Positions 15,893-22,904 of a stretch of DNA of 30,797 nucleotides are shown here, piece after piece. How positions within the stretch are numbered: position 1 is the stretch's first letter; each line of letters starts with the position of its first letter. The notes under the pieces were generated by a model, which saw only the letters and a program-made list of their open reading frames with translations, had not been told where the DNA came from and ran no database searches. This DNA is from a virus, in IMG/VR virus record IMGVR_UViG_3300025030_000327, positions 1 through 30,797 of that record. The stretch is one strand, 5' to 3'. The position numbers and the translations under genes are program-made.

Positions 15893-16231
15893 TTAATACC
15901 CTAAAACCTTTAGCACAGCCTCGAGTGGCAAAGGAATGTCTATTACATTGCCAATTTGCAAATGTGCATCAGTTGGCTTTTGATTATACCAAGCAAGTAT
16001 CCACCAGAGACGTGGATCGCCGTAAAACTCACTAGCCAACTTGTAATATCTGTCGCCAAGTTTCCATTCGTGTCTAACAATTTGCAATTGTGACGTTTCT
16101 TCATTTGTCGGATGACGTAAAGAAGGTGAAAAATATTGTCTTATATGTTTGATTGCGCGGTCATCAAGCAGGTCTCGATATAAATCTGTAGAATTTATGC
16201 CAATTCGTCGATTATCATAACGTGAAGTCAA
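15893..16231 (-). CDS. Baseplate wedge protein, gp53/LysM-like
   Basis: A 112-residue protein whose second half is a LysM-type domain: WKLGDRYYKLASEFYGDPRLWWILAWYN (56-83), then LQIGNVIDIPLPLEAVL (91-107). T4 gp53 and its relatives in other T4-like phages carry this domain and join neighbouring wedges around the baseplate hub. The short chain has only about 50 residues before the domain, less than T4 gp53 (196). No ATG is available near the 5' end. The start is TTG 16231, supported by GAGGTGA (16238-16244) six bases upstream. It is followed at once by the zinc-finger ORF. Confidence 0.72.
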   Translation of the reverse strand: MTSRYDNRRIGINSTDLYRDLLDDRAIKHIRQYFSPSLRHPTNEETSQLQIVRHEWKLGDRYYKLASEFYGDPRLWWILAWYNQKPTDAHLQIGNVIDIPLPLEAVLKVLGY

Positions 16232-16245
16232 TTTATTTCACCTCT

Positions 16246-17109
16246 TCATTTTGGAACAAAATGCCGTTGACCAGGTATACCTGAAACATGTCCATTGCTG
16301 TCTAAAATGCTTTTTTGATTAGAAGAGTTATTTCTTTCTACTTTTATAGCCGAGTCGGCCTTACTATCGTTTGGTTGTAAAGAATCTTCACTTTGCTTAG
16401 AACCTGGCGCCTGGTGTCCATCAATTGTTACAACATTTGGTGGAGCAACAATATTTTCTTCTGCATCAGCCGAATAGGGAAAATATCTAAATTGTCCTCT
16501 TCGTTCGCCTTTTTTGTTCCATCCCAATTCTTGCTGGTGCAAAACTGTAAACTGACAACCCAACTTAACAAGTTTTGGAAAAATCATTTGCGGTATAGCA
16601 TTATTGTGAAAAACTCCCTGCTCCATGTCTGGTTCATAAGTGAAGCCATCAACATATCCCAACAGCCCAGCATCCTCAGCAAGTTTGCCAGATTTAGAAG
16701 AATTTTCTGAAAGATTCATAAATTTCATTTTCATTAATGGCGGAGATTTTATGACATTTGCAACGCCATTTGATTCATAAGATGGATAAAGCATGGAAAA
16801 CAAAATTGAACATCTTCTCAAGTTTTCCCTTGCTTCTTCCGAAGAAGCTGCTGGAATATCCCAGCCCATTGAAATTGTTCTTCTAGTTCTTTTGAATGTC
16901 GAAATTGGATCCATGCGCCCATAGGCGTCTTCTTCATTCCATTCTGATTTAAATTGGTCTGCAAACTTAGTTACAAATGCTTTAAACAAAACACTATTTC
17001 CAGAAACTAAATGATAGAATTCAATATAATAGCCACTATTAGCTTGGCCGTCGGTATAATCACCAGTGCCACCAAACTTGAAATCGTAATCGGGACGTTC
17101 TCTTGGCAT
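16246..17109 (-). CDS. Tail/baseplate structural protein, tube-like
   Basis: A 287-residue protein in the slot between tape measure and gp53-like gene. Residues 20-200 look beta-rich, with segments such as VLFKAFVTKFADQFKSEW, TRRTISMGWDIPAASSEEA and LLGYVDGFTYEPDMEQGVF, then LVKLGCQFTVLHQQELGW. This alternation of strand, D-P-A turn and long return strand is what I expect of the tube-fold proteins that start the tail tube (gp48/gp54 class), but I cannot name a family. The last 70 residues are low-complexity and polar (PNDSKADSAIKVERNNSSNQ). The start lies four bases after the tape-measure stop, so translation is likely coupled. Confidence 0.6.
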   Translation of the reverse strand: MPRERPDYDFKFGGTGDYTDGQANSGYYIEFYHLVSGNSVLFKAFVTKFADQFKSEWNEEDAYGRMDPISTFKRTRRTISMGWDIPAASSEEARENLRRCSILFSMLYPSYESNGVANVIKSPPLMKMKFMNLSENSSKSGKLAEDAGLLGYVDGFTYEPDMEQGVFHNNAIPQMIFPKLVKLGCQFTVLHQQELGWNKKGERRGQFRYFPYSADAEENIVAPPNVVTIDGHQAPGSKQSEDSLQPNDSKADSAIKVERNNSSNQKSILDSNGHVSGIPGQRHFVPK

Positions 17110-17113
17110 AAAT

Positions 17114-19807
17114 CTATGTCCCTACCATGTTCAATTTCATGCTTCTATCAAAAACGTTTATTACTGCTCTACCAAACTCTCTTCCATCGATTTGTAAAAT
17201 AACTGGAATTTCAGAAGTGTTATTTCCGCCGACGCCGCCCTTTTGAGACTGTAAGTTGACATTATTTGTTTCGATAGATTTTCGAGTCAATTCTTCTTTA
17301 CGTGTCATTTGCTCTATTCTAGAACTTTGAACACTTTCGGCAGCCGATGTCAATTTGCCGCTATTTTCGTTTGTTATAACATTCGAACCCTCCGACAACG
17401 ACACAAGTTCTGGCCCGTTTTCACCAACTAACGCCATCCCACCACTAAAATCAGTTGCGCCTCTAGCTAATTTCGGACTTATTGCCGCCAAGTCTGGCTC
17501 TATCCCAACTAGGTCTGGTTCGATTGGCACCAAGTCTGGCTCTATCCCAACTAGGTCTGGTTCGATTGGCACCAAGTCTGGCTCTATCCCAACTAGGTCT
17601 GGTTCCACTATCATCGATGGCGACTTCATTGTCTTGCGCGCGCCAGGTATTAATTCTATTATCGACGAAATCGAACTAGTAATTTTATTTATAATGTTTC
17701 CAACAAAATTAGCCAACCCAGAAAACAAACTCTTGAGACCATTGATGGCAACATCCCAATTATTATATAACAACATTCCTAATTCCGCCAGCGAATAGAC
17801 TGGACCCAATACAACATTAGCTGCGTCCCATAAACTATAAAATCCACCAGTTGCATTTTTTATGGCATCATTGACATAATTGAAAGCATTTACTGCTTTA
17901 GTTTTTACTTCATCCCAATAATTTATCAACACATAAACAAGTCCAATTACGCCTGCAATTGCAAGCGCAATCAATGTAACAGGCCAAATTGCCGCGTACA
18001 AAGATGAGCCAAACAACGCAATCGCAACAGCACCAACTTTAAAAGCAACTATCGCCATAAGAACCAATCCAGTTAAACCAATTAACGCAAACGTAATTTT
18101 ACCATAAATTGAGTCGACAAAATGTAAAACTGCAATTAAAATGCCATTAATTACATTTAATAATGGCAAAGCCGCAACAGTAAGTGATTCCATAATTTTT
18201 GCCATTTTTTCTTGTGCACTTGTTGCAGCAATTGCTCTTTTTTCCATTTCTTCGGTCGACATAGCGTTTGCATCTACTGCTTGTTTTGCTTTTTCAATTT
18301 CTTCCGAAGAGCGACCAAATAATTTATTAGCCTCTGCCATATCCTTTATTCCAGCAGCATTAGCTATTGCCATCTGTTCAAACTTATTCATTTCGCTCCA
18401 ATTTCTTCCCGAAAGAGAAATGCTTTCCCTCAACATATCAATTCTTTCAGCTTCTGTTGCAGTCAATAAATCAACCGAATTGAGAAGGTTGCCGCCAAGA
18501 ATTGCATTCAATTTGCCAGCGGCTTCCGCTGCACCTTCGAATGTGTCGAATTGTTGTGCAACACCAATCAAACTTCCAATTTCAATACCAGTTGCTTTTG
18601 ATTGGGCTGCAAGTTCTTTGAATATTTGCACTGATTGTTTGCCATATTGTGCCAATTTTGGAATTGATGCAGTAAATTGACTAGCTAACATTCCTGGTGA
18701 AAGTCCAAGTTTTGTCGCAACGGTTGCAATTTGTTTTTGCGCATTGACTGACTCCGTAATGTTCATGCCAAGTGCTTTTGTCGATAAATCTAAGTTCTTA
18801 GCTGTCGTTTCCGACGAAATACCCATTCTATCAAATAAAGCGGTTGTCCTTGTAAGTTCCGTTTGAGATTCTTTGCTCATTTGATTAAAGTTTGTCAAAT
18901 TTAAGAAAAGAGATTGAATAGCGTTGGCGGATTCTTCCATTCCAACGCCAGCAGCCAATGAACCAAAACGAACATCATCAATTATATCATTATACTCTGC
19001 GCCTGCGCCTGTTGCTTTTTGAAAGGATGCAAGTGTAGAATCCATTTTCAAACCCATGTGAAGCGTTGCAAGGGCAACTGTTTCAACTGCGTTAGCAAAA
19101 AGATTGGCAGGGTGCAACGCAGCTAGCAAAACTTCTTTGGAAGCTTTCATTGTATTCTTTATGTTGTCCATAGAACCAAACAACATTTTTGTTTTTCCAA
19201 GCCATTTTTCTGTATAATCTTTTGAACCAATTATCTTTTTGGCAATGTCTTCTAGAAAACCTTTTGTTTCTTTATACTGTTTATTATTTTTTTCGTCGAA
19301 TGCAATTTTTTCTTTTCTCTTTTTTACTTCCCCTTCTAGCGACTTCCTACTTTCCTCGGCCCTTTCTATATCAACTTTGAGAATTGCTTCCAGAACTTCT
19401 TTTTCCGACCCAGCAGAATCTATTTTTTCTTTTATAATCTCCAGCATATTAGTGGCCAGTTGTAATTGCTCTTTTTCTTTCTCTAAAATAGCTTTTTGAG
19501 CCAGAATTAGTTTTTCCGCGTCTGAGATTGCTTCTTTATCGTCCAAAGACAACTCGTCATCAATTTTCTTTATTTGTTTCTTTACGTCCCGTTCTTTTTC
19601 TAAAGTTTTTGTTATATTGTCAAATTTCTTTATTGTTGATCCAGCTAGATCAACCGTATCGGCAGTAATATTCTCAATTTCTTTTACTGTTTTTTTAACT
19701 TCTGCAAAAGGTTTATTAAGCTCTGACGCAAGATTCTTAAACTCCTTCAAAACAGAGTTTAATTCTTTAAGAACCTTGACTAACTCTTTTTGTTCTTCGT
19801 TTGCCAT
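17114..19807 (-). CDS. Tail tape measure protein
   Basis: An 897-residue protein that would set tail length and be released through the tube. The first 200 residues are coiled coil (KELVKVLKELNSVLKEFK and following). The middle has tape-measure style helices such as GAGAEYNDIIDDVRFGSLAAGVGMEE. Residues about 545-635 contain several hydrophobic segments (ILIAVLHFVDSIYG, ALIGLTGLVLMAIVAF, VTLIALAIAGVIGLVYVLI). A run of EPDLVGI/EPDLVPI heptads follows at 734-775, then GATDFSGGMALVGENGPELV, a segment common near the C-terminus of tape measures. With the usual 1.5 angstroms per residue the tail would be about 130 nm long (inference). ATG 19807 has AAAGAG upstream. A 103-residue gene separates it from the gp26-like locus. 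Confidence 0.88.
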   Translation of the reverse strand: MANEEQKELVKVLKELNSVLKEFKNLASELNKPFAEVKKTVKEIENITADTVDLAGSTIKKFDNITKTLEKERDVKKQIKKIDDELSLDDKEAISDAEKLILAQKAILEKEKEQLQLATNMLEIIKEKIDSAGSEKEVLEAILKVDIERAEESRKSLEGEVKKRKEKIAFDEKNNKQYKETKGFLEDIAKKIIGSKDYTEKWLGKTKMLFGSMDNIKNTMKASKEVLLAALHPANLFANAVETVALATLHMGLKMDSTLASFQKATGAGAEYNDIIDDVRFGSLAAGVGMEESANAIQSLFLNLTNFNQMSKESQTELTRTTALFDRMGISSETTAKNLDLSTKALGMNITESVNAQKQIATVATKLGLSPGMLASQFTASIPKLAQYGKQSVQIFKELAAQSKATGIEIGSLIGVAQQFDTFEGAAEAAGKLNAILGGNLLNSVDLLTATEAERIDMLRESISLSGRNWSEMNKFEQMAIANAAGIKDMAEANKLFGRSSEEIEKAKQAVDANAMSTEEMEKRAIAATSAQEKMAKIMESLTVAALPLLNVINGILIAVLHFVDSIYGKITFALIGLTGLVLMAIVAFKVGAVAIALFGSSLYAAIWPVTLIALAIAGVIGLVYVLINYWDEVKTKAVNAFNYVNDAIKNATGGFYSLWDAANVVLGPVYSLAELGMLLYNNWDVAINGLKSLFSGLANFVGNIINKITSSISSIIELIPGARKTMKSPSMIVEPDLVGIEPDLVPIEPDLVGIEPDLVPIEPDLVGIEPDLAAISPKLARGATDFSGGMALVGENGPELVSLSEGSNVITNENSGKLTSAAESVQSSRIEQMTRKEELTRKSIETNNVNLQSQKGGVGGNNTSEIPVILQIDGREFGRAVINVFDRSMKLNMVGT
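17481..17607 (-). repeat. 42-bp repeat encoding EPDLV heptads in the tape measure
   Basis: Units beginning CAAGTCTGGCTC at 17489, 17531 and 17573 recur every 42 bp. Each holds two 21-bp halves, encoding alternating EPDLVGI and EPDLVPI. Six heptads are readable, the last changed to EPDLAAI. Copies are almost identical, so slippage could alter their number. The antisense ORFs in this area are by-products of the repeat. Confidence 0.9.
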
Positions 19808-19833
19808 TTAATAAACTCTTTAACTTGCAATTT

Positions 19834-20145
19834 TTATTTAAAAGGCCAAGTTACGCCCGTTTCTCTTTCAAACTCTTTTGCAGCTTTTTCCAATTTATAT
19901 TTGTCTCTAAACGTAACTGGACTATCTAATCCATGATTCTTAATTGCCTGAATATAGCTTTTTTCTTTCCCCAAAACATTAGCAAATGATTGTATCTGCC
20001 CTGGTGAACCTTTTATCGTTACGGGAATAGATATATTCCCAAACATTGCCTTTAAAATGCTTTGAACAATCGAGCCGAACATTCCAATAAAAAATACTTC
20101 ACTCAATTGGTCTTTATTTGTGAAATCTATAACTTTTTTGTCCAT
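19834..20145 (-). CDS. Small virion/tail assembly protein, unknown
   Basis: A 103-residue protein between the gp26-like locus and the tape measure. Residues 15-40 include a mildly hydrophobic helix (SEVFFIGMFGSIVQSILKAMFG). The rest has the segment VTIKGSPGQIQSFANVLGKEKSY and ends with FERETGVTWPFK, which I associate with conserved hypothetical proteins next to tape measures in T4-like phages. No catalytic motif is present. ATG 20145 has GGGAG about 12 bases upstream. A TAAATAG element (20172-20178) lies 26 bases before the start. A chaperone-like role for the tape measure is possible by position, not shown. Confidence 0.6.
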   Translation of the reverse strand: MDKKVIDFTNKDQLSEVFFIGMFGSIVQSILKAMFGNISIPVTIKGSPGQIQSFANVLGKEKSYIQAIKNHGLDSPVTFRDKYKLEKAAKEFERETGVTWPFK

Positions 20146-20229
20146 TTTTAATAAACCACTCCCAACAAGAATAAATAGATTTGATTATTGTTCTAGAAGG
20201 AACCGCTCTAAAAAGAGCTGCTCCAAGAG
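20146..20229 (-). other. Hairpin-rich gap upstream of the 103-residue gene
   Basis: In the 84-base gap, the minus strand reads GCTCTTGGAGC and then GCTCTTTTTAGAGC, two short stems sharing sequence, followed by GGTTCC and the palindrome TTCTAGAA. These could fold as small competing hairpins after the preceding stop codon. A TAAATAG element sits nearer the next gene. No ORF is seen. Function is unknown; a weak terminator or mRNA-processing site is possible. Confidence 0.35.
20172..20178 (-). promoter_or_regulatory. CTATTTA element (related to the shared 11-mer)
   Basis: The minus strand reads CTATTTATTC here, 26 bases upstream of the 103-residue gene start. It shares the CTATTTA core of the sites before tail tube, tail sheath and neck genes but not the flanking AAA and A. 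It is listed as a weaker member of the group. Confidence 0.35.
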
Positions 20230-20490
20230 CTAACGGCTGCGCGAGTTCTTATTGTTGGCTTTTTCGTAAGATTCTTTTTCTTTTTCTAGTTTTTCTAAAA
20301 GCTTTTTATAGTAATAATTTCTCAACCCTATTGGAAGGTTGAAACTCTCAAAGAGAGAAAAGCCGCCATAACATTTGAGTTCGAACATTTGGTCGAAAAC
20401 AGATTTTATATATTTATCGTCCAGGCCAAAAAAAGTCTGTTGTAAATGGAATTCCGACTCTCGAAAAGGAGCCGCAAGTGGGACATTCAA
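20230..20490 (-). CDS. Downstream ORF overlapping gp26-like gene; possible frameshift extension
   Basis: This reading frame is +1 relative to the gp26-like gene and overlaps its last 77 bases. It has no ATG near its 5' end. The first usable codon is TTG 20490, with only AGGA close by, and the next Met is at residue 34. The encoded protein, read from GLDDKYIKSVFDQMFELKCYG, ends in a strongly charged helix (YYYKKLLEKLEKEKESYEKA). T4 has gene 51 next to gene 26, so it may be a gp51 equivalent, or it may be made by a ribosomal frameshift at the run of seven T (20428-20434), giving a fusion of 343 residues. Sequence alone cannot choose. Coding character is good throughout. Confidence 0.55.
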   Translation of the reverse strand: MNVPLAAPFRESEFHLQQTFFGLDDKYIKSVFDQMFELKCYGGFSLFESFNLPIGLRNYYYKKLLEKLEKEKESYEKANNKNSRSR

Positions 20491-21262
20491 AATCCTGTTT
20501 TAAGTCCAGGTTTGGCGCCAATCTTGCGTATTCCTCCCTTATAAAACTAGAATGCCTTGCAAGCATTTTGTTGACAAAATCTTCAACGTATTGTCTAGAA
20601 GAATTGCCATTAACAGAAACAATGATTGTCTTTAGTTGGTCCATCAATGGAGATTCTGGAAGATTGTGCTTCTTCTTTTTGTCTGCCATCATTTTCAATG
20701 CCTTTTCGTCATTGCCCGTCAAAAGCTTTAGTTCGACTTTTGTGTTTGTTTTTGGAAGTGTTATTTCGAACGTGCCAAGAGACGATAGACGTGCATTATC
20801 AACTTCTTCTTTTAATTTAATGTCCAAAAGATTAAATTCATGAACTGTTTTTGTGTCACAAACAGGGCACATTACATTTGTCCTATATTCTGGCCCATAA
20901 CCTGTAATTCTAGCCGCCAGAACAATTGCATTCTTGTCGCTAATAAGAAGGTCATCGATTTTTATATTTTTGTCGACAAGAACACCTTGAACCATTTTGT
21001 CAATAGCGATACCCTTTTGTAGAAGGCTTTTTGATGTTAACACCTCCTCATCTTTAGCCGTCATATGACGAATTTCTACAAAATCTTTATTATGCAAAGG
21101 ATGCCCGTCGGGGTAATAACGTCCCTTCGATGGCAATTCGACAGCTTCTGTTGGACAAACAAAAGAAATGTCAGTGCCTTGCTGCACAATTTGATCTGCC
21201 GAAGAAGAATCATTTGAAATCTCTTCTGGTGAAAGTCCAAGTCTTTCTTGATTATTTCTCAT
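20414..21262 (-). CDS. Baseplate hub assembly protein, T4 gp26 (T4_baseplate) family
   Basis: A 282-residue protein. The segment VELPSKGRYYPDGHPLHNKDFVEIRHMTAKDEEVLTS (read at 41-77) is the hallmark of the T4 gp26-type baseplate family, and related proteins sit before the tape measure in many T4-like phages. Two cysteine pairs, CPVC at 132-135 and CPTC at 260-263, probably form a zinc ribbon. The final residues end at the overlap with the next frame. ATG 21262 has AAAGG seven bases upstream and lies inside the 3' end of the preceding GIY-YIG gene (11-base overlap). In T4 gp26 acts in hub formation. A tail-assembly chaperone role is equally compatible with this position. Confidence 0.75.
   Translation of the reverse strand: MRNNQERLGLSPEEISNDSSSADQIVQQGTDISFVCPTEAVELPSKGRYYPDGHPLHNKDFVEIRHMTAKDEEVLTSKSLLQKGIAIDKMVQGVLVDKNIKIDDLLISDKNAIVLAARITGYGPEYRTNVMCPVCDTKTVHEFNLLDIKLKEEVDNARLSSLGTFEITLPKTNTKVELKLLTGNDEKALKMMADKKKKHNLPESPLMDQLKTIIVSVNGNSSRQYVEDFVNKMLARHSSFIREEYARLAPNLDLKQDFECPTCGSFSRVGIPFTTDFFWPGR
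20428..20434 (-). other. Run of seven T, candidate frameshift site
   Basis: On the minus strand the end of the gp26-like gene reads GAC TTT TTT TGG CCT GGA CGA TAA. A +1 (or -2) slip on the T run gives TTT TTT GGC CTG GAC GAT, which continues into the 86-residue ORF. The window of overlap between the two frames is from the stop at 20414 to about 20499. Confidence 0.4.
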
Positions 21263-22049
21263 TTTTTAACCTTTCTGTCATTTTCCAACTTTTACCATTC
21301 AAAATATGCTCTATCATACTACGACTAACATTGTATTCTTTAGCTAGCATACTTTGAGAGTAAATTTTAGGAATATATTTATTTTTTATTTCTATTACTT
21401 GTTTTTCTGTAAGTTTGACATTGGACCCGTTTTCACCAGACAATTTTAATATTGTTTCCTCGGAATGGTTTTTTCCAAACATTGGATGATTTTCACCAGC
21501 TTGAATGCCTTTGTGCGATTTAGACATTTCTTTCCTTGTCTCTTCAGAATGATTTTTTCCATAAAAATGATTTTTTTCGCCTTTTCTTGAGTCTGACATT
21601 CTTTGTCTAGTTTCTTTCGAAAGAAGCTTACCAAAATTATGATTTCGTTCACCTGACATTCTTTGCTTGGTTTCCTCAGAAAGAATTTTCCCTTTGTGTG
21701 CGTCAGATATTTTTCGCTTTGTCTCTTCCGAATGGAACGTGCGTCCATTTGTGTATTTTACAATATTGTAGCCGCTTTCATCGTTATATGACTTATGGAA
21801 ATTAATCCATTTTTGCTCCAAGGTGGAAAGATTTTCTATCTCACATTCTTCTACCGTTTCGAAAGAAAAATTATCTTTTCCATACTTATTCCACGCAGCC
21901 TGAAGATGGCCATTGACATGCTTGTTCTCATTTAATTGAGAAAAATGCGCATTCTTTCTAGTTTTTAAACTATTGGTACTGCCAATATAACACTTGCCAT
22001 TGACAAGGTTTGTTATTTTGTATATACCTGGAACTCTTTTAAATTCCAT
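21252..22049 (-). CDS. GIY-YIG homing endonuclease with NUMOD3 repeats
   Basis: A 265-residue free-standing homing endonuclease. The nuclease domain is at the N-terminus: GIYKITNLVNGKCYIGST, the GIY-YIG pair with a short loop between, then RKNAHFSQLN, NGHLQAAWNKYG and the catalytic Glu region LEQKWINFH. Repeated HSEETKxxMS/GENHPMFGK units (about 105-205), the NUMOD3 type, form an elongated DNA-binding arm. A C-terminal helix-turn-helix follows (QVIEIKNKYIPKIYSQSMLAKEYNVSRSMIEHILNGKSW). The start is ATG 22049; the frame has a TTG one codon earlier. It stands between tail tube and gp26-like genes and overlaps the latter. Confidence 0.9.
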   Translation of the reverse strand: MEFKRVPGIYKITNLVNGKCYIGSTNSLKTRKNAHFSQLNENKHVNGHLQAAWNKYGKDNFSFETVEECEIENLSTLEQKWINFHKSYNDESGYNIVKYTNGRTFHSEETKRKISDAHKGKILSEETKQRMSGERNHNFGKLLSKETRQRMSDSRKGEKNHFYGKNHSEETRKEMSKSHKGIQAGENHPMFGKNHSEETILKLSGENGSNVKLTEKQVIEIKNKYIPKIYSQSMLAKEYNVSRSMIEHILNGKSWKMTERLKNEK

Positions 22050-22064
22050 CAAAAACTCGTTTCA

Positions 22065-22652
22065 TTAATTAGAAGCTGGAAGGTTGCCAGTGTTAAACTC
22101 GTCAATGGCAAATTCACATTCAGCAAAATCATATGTAAGAGTAACATCGATTGACATTAAATCTTCAGCAGAATAATCCAATTCTCCAAATTCGCAATTT
22201 GAGACCCACGACCCATGCAATCGCCATGTTTCAACAATATTGCCTTCATGATTAATTTGATGAATCCTTGGAATTCCAAGAGCCTGAGCTGAATTAACCT
22301 TTGACATTGTCTGAGATTTGCTACCAATATCAACAACTTGCTTTGGCAAACGATAGCCGCTTTCGTTTAAGATTTTCAAAAATCGATTCGTGGTATTTGG
22401 AGAAATCGCATCAACAACAGAGAACGTCACTTCTTTCCATTTTACTCTTGATGGAAAATAAAAAGTATGATTTAAAAATTGATGTTCGGTTTTAGTAATC
22501 TCAAAACCAGGCTTTTTAACTTTTTTGATCAAATAATGTTCAATCGATGTCGGAAGACCACCTTCAATGCTTTCGCCACCAATAGAAAGCATAAAAGTAA
22601 ATTTTCGCTTAGGTTCTAATCCGTTATCAGTAAAATCACTCCAAAATGCCAT
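22065..22652 (-). CDS. Tail tube protein (gp19-like)
   Basis: A 195-residue protein forming the inner tube of the contractile tail. The segments WKEVTFSVVDAISPNTTNRF (near 72-91) and ETWRLHGSWVSNCEFGELDYSAEDLMSIDVTLTYDFAE (read at 141-178) fit the gp19 tube fold, in which a long helix is followed by the ring-forming strands, and length is close to the 163 residues of T4 gp19. It follows the sheath gene, as in T4. AGAGGTGA lies seven bases before ATG 22652, a strong site suited to high expression, and a TTAAATAGTTT element lies 42 bases upstream. Confidence 0.85.
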   Translation of the reverse strand: MAFWSDFTDNGLEPKRKFTFMLSIGGESIEGGLPTSIEHYLIKKVKKPGFEITKTEHQFLNHTFYFPSRVKWKEVTFSVVDAISPNTTNRFLKILNESGYRLPKQVVDIGSKSQTMSKVNSAQALGIPRIHQINHEGNIVETWRLHGSWVSNCEFGELDYSAEDLMSIDVTLTYDFAECEFAIDEFNTGNLPASN

Positions 22653-22694
22653 AACAATATCACCTCTTTTCTTGTTAAAATGTTGCTATCGATA

Positions 22695-22705
22695 TTAAAT
22701 AGTTT
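22695..22705 (-). promoter_or_regulatory. TTAAATAGTTT element upstream of tail tube
   Basis: The minus strand reads AAACTATTTAA, 42 bases before the tail-tube start codon, in the gap after the homing-endonuclease remnant. An identical 11-mer precedes the sheath and the neck gene. I infer a candidate late-promoter element. Its sequence is not the T4 late box TATAAATA. Confidence 0.45.
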
Positions 22706-22709
22706 GCAT

Positions 22710-22850
22710 TTAACGTTTAGTTAGCCACGACCAGCTATAACCATTTAGAATTTTCCATATGGTTCCTTGCGTAACATCAAACTTTCGTCCTAGTTCGTTT
22801 TGCGATATATTTTGCGACGACAATGAAATTAGCAACCAAATTAACTCAAC
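22710..22850 (-). pseudogene. Homing-endonuclease remnant (helix-turn-helix only)
   Basis: Between the sheath and tube genes an open minus-strand stretch from 22850 to the TAA at 22710-22712 encodes 46 residues without an ATG, including ISQNELGRKFDVTQGTIWKI and then LNGYSW. This is the C-terminal DNA-binding helix-turn-helix found at the end of phage GIY-YIG and HNH homing endonucleases, and the intact enzyme at 21252-22049 ends in the same kind of domain (ILNGKSW). No nuclease motif remains. I read it as the scar of a lost homing gene, a mobile element inserted after the sheath stop and then deleted. Confidence 0.7.
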
Positions 22851-22904
22851 TTAGCACATTTAAGTGCAATGTTTAAGTGTTTTTTGAAGCTAAAGTAAGG
22901 GTTT

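Noticed and set aside
17355-17798. Plus-strand ORF of 147 codons with SGSIPTRSGSIGTK repeats.
   Set aside because: It is antisense to the tape-measure heptads, has no ribosome binding site, and its repeats follow from the 42-bp units.
18141-18680. Plus-strand ORF of 179 codons.
   Set aside because: It lies wholly opposite the tape-measure gene; its alanine- and serine-rich sequence is the complement of helical coding sequence, with no context for a plus-strand gene.
20146-20229. A tRNA in the hairpin-rich gap.
   Set aside because: Short stems are present but no cloverleaf, T-loop consensus or acceptor pairing could be drawn.
21446-21748. Minus-strand ORF of 100 codons inside the GIY-YIG gene.
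   Set aside because: It is a frame shadow of the NUMOD3 repeats, which have regular spacing and so keep other frames open.
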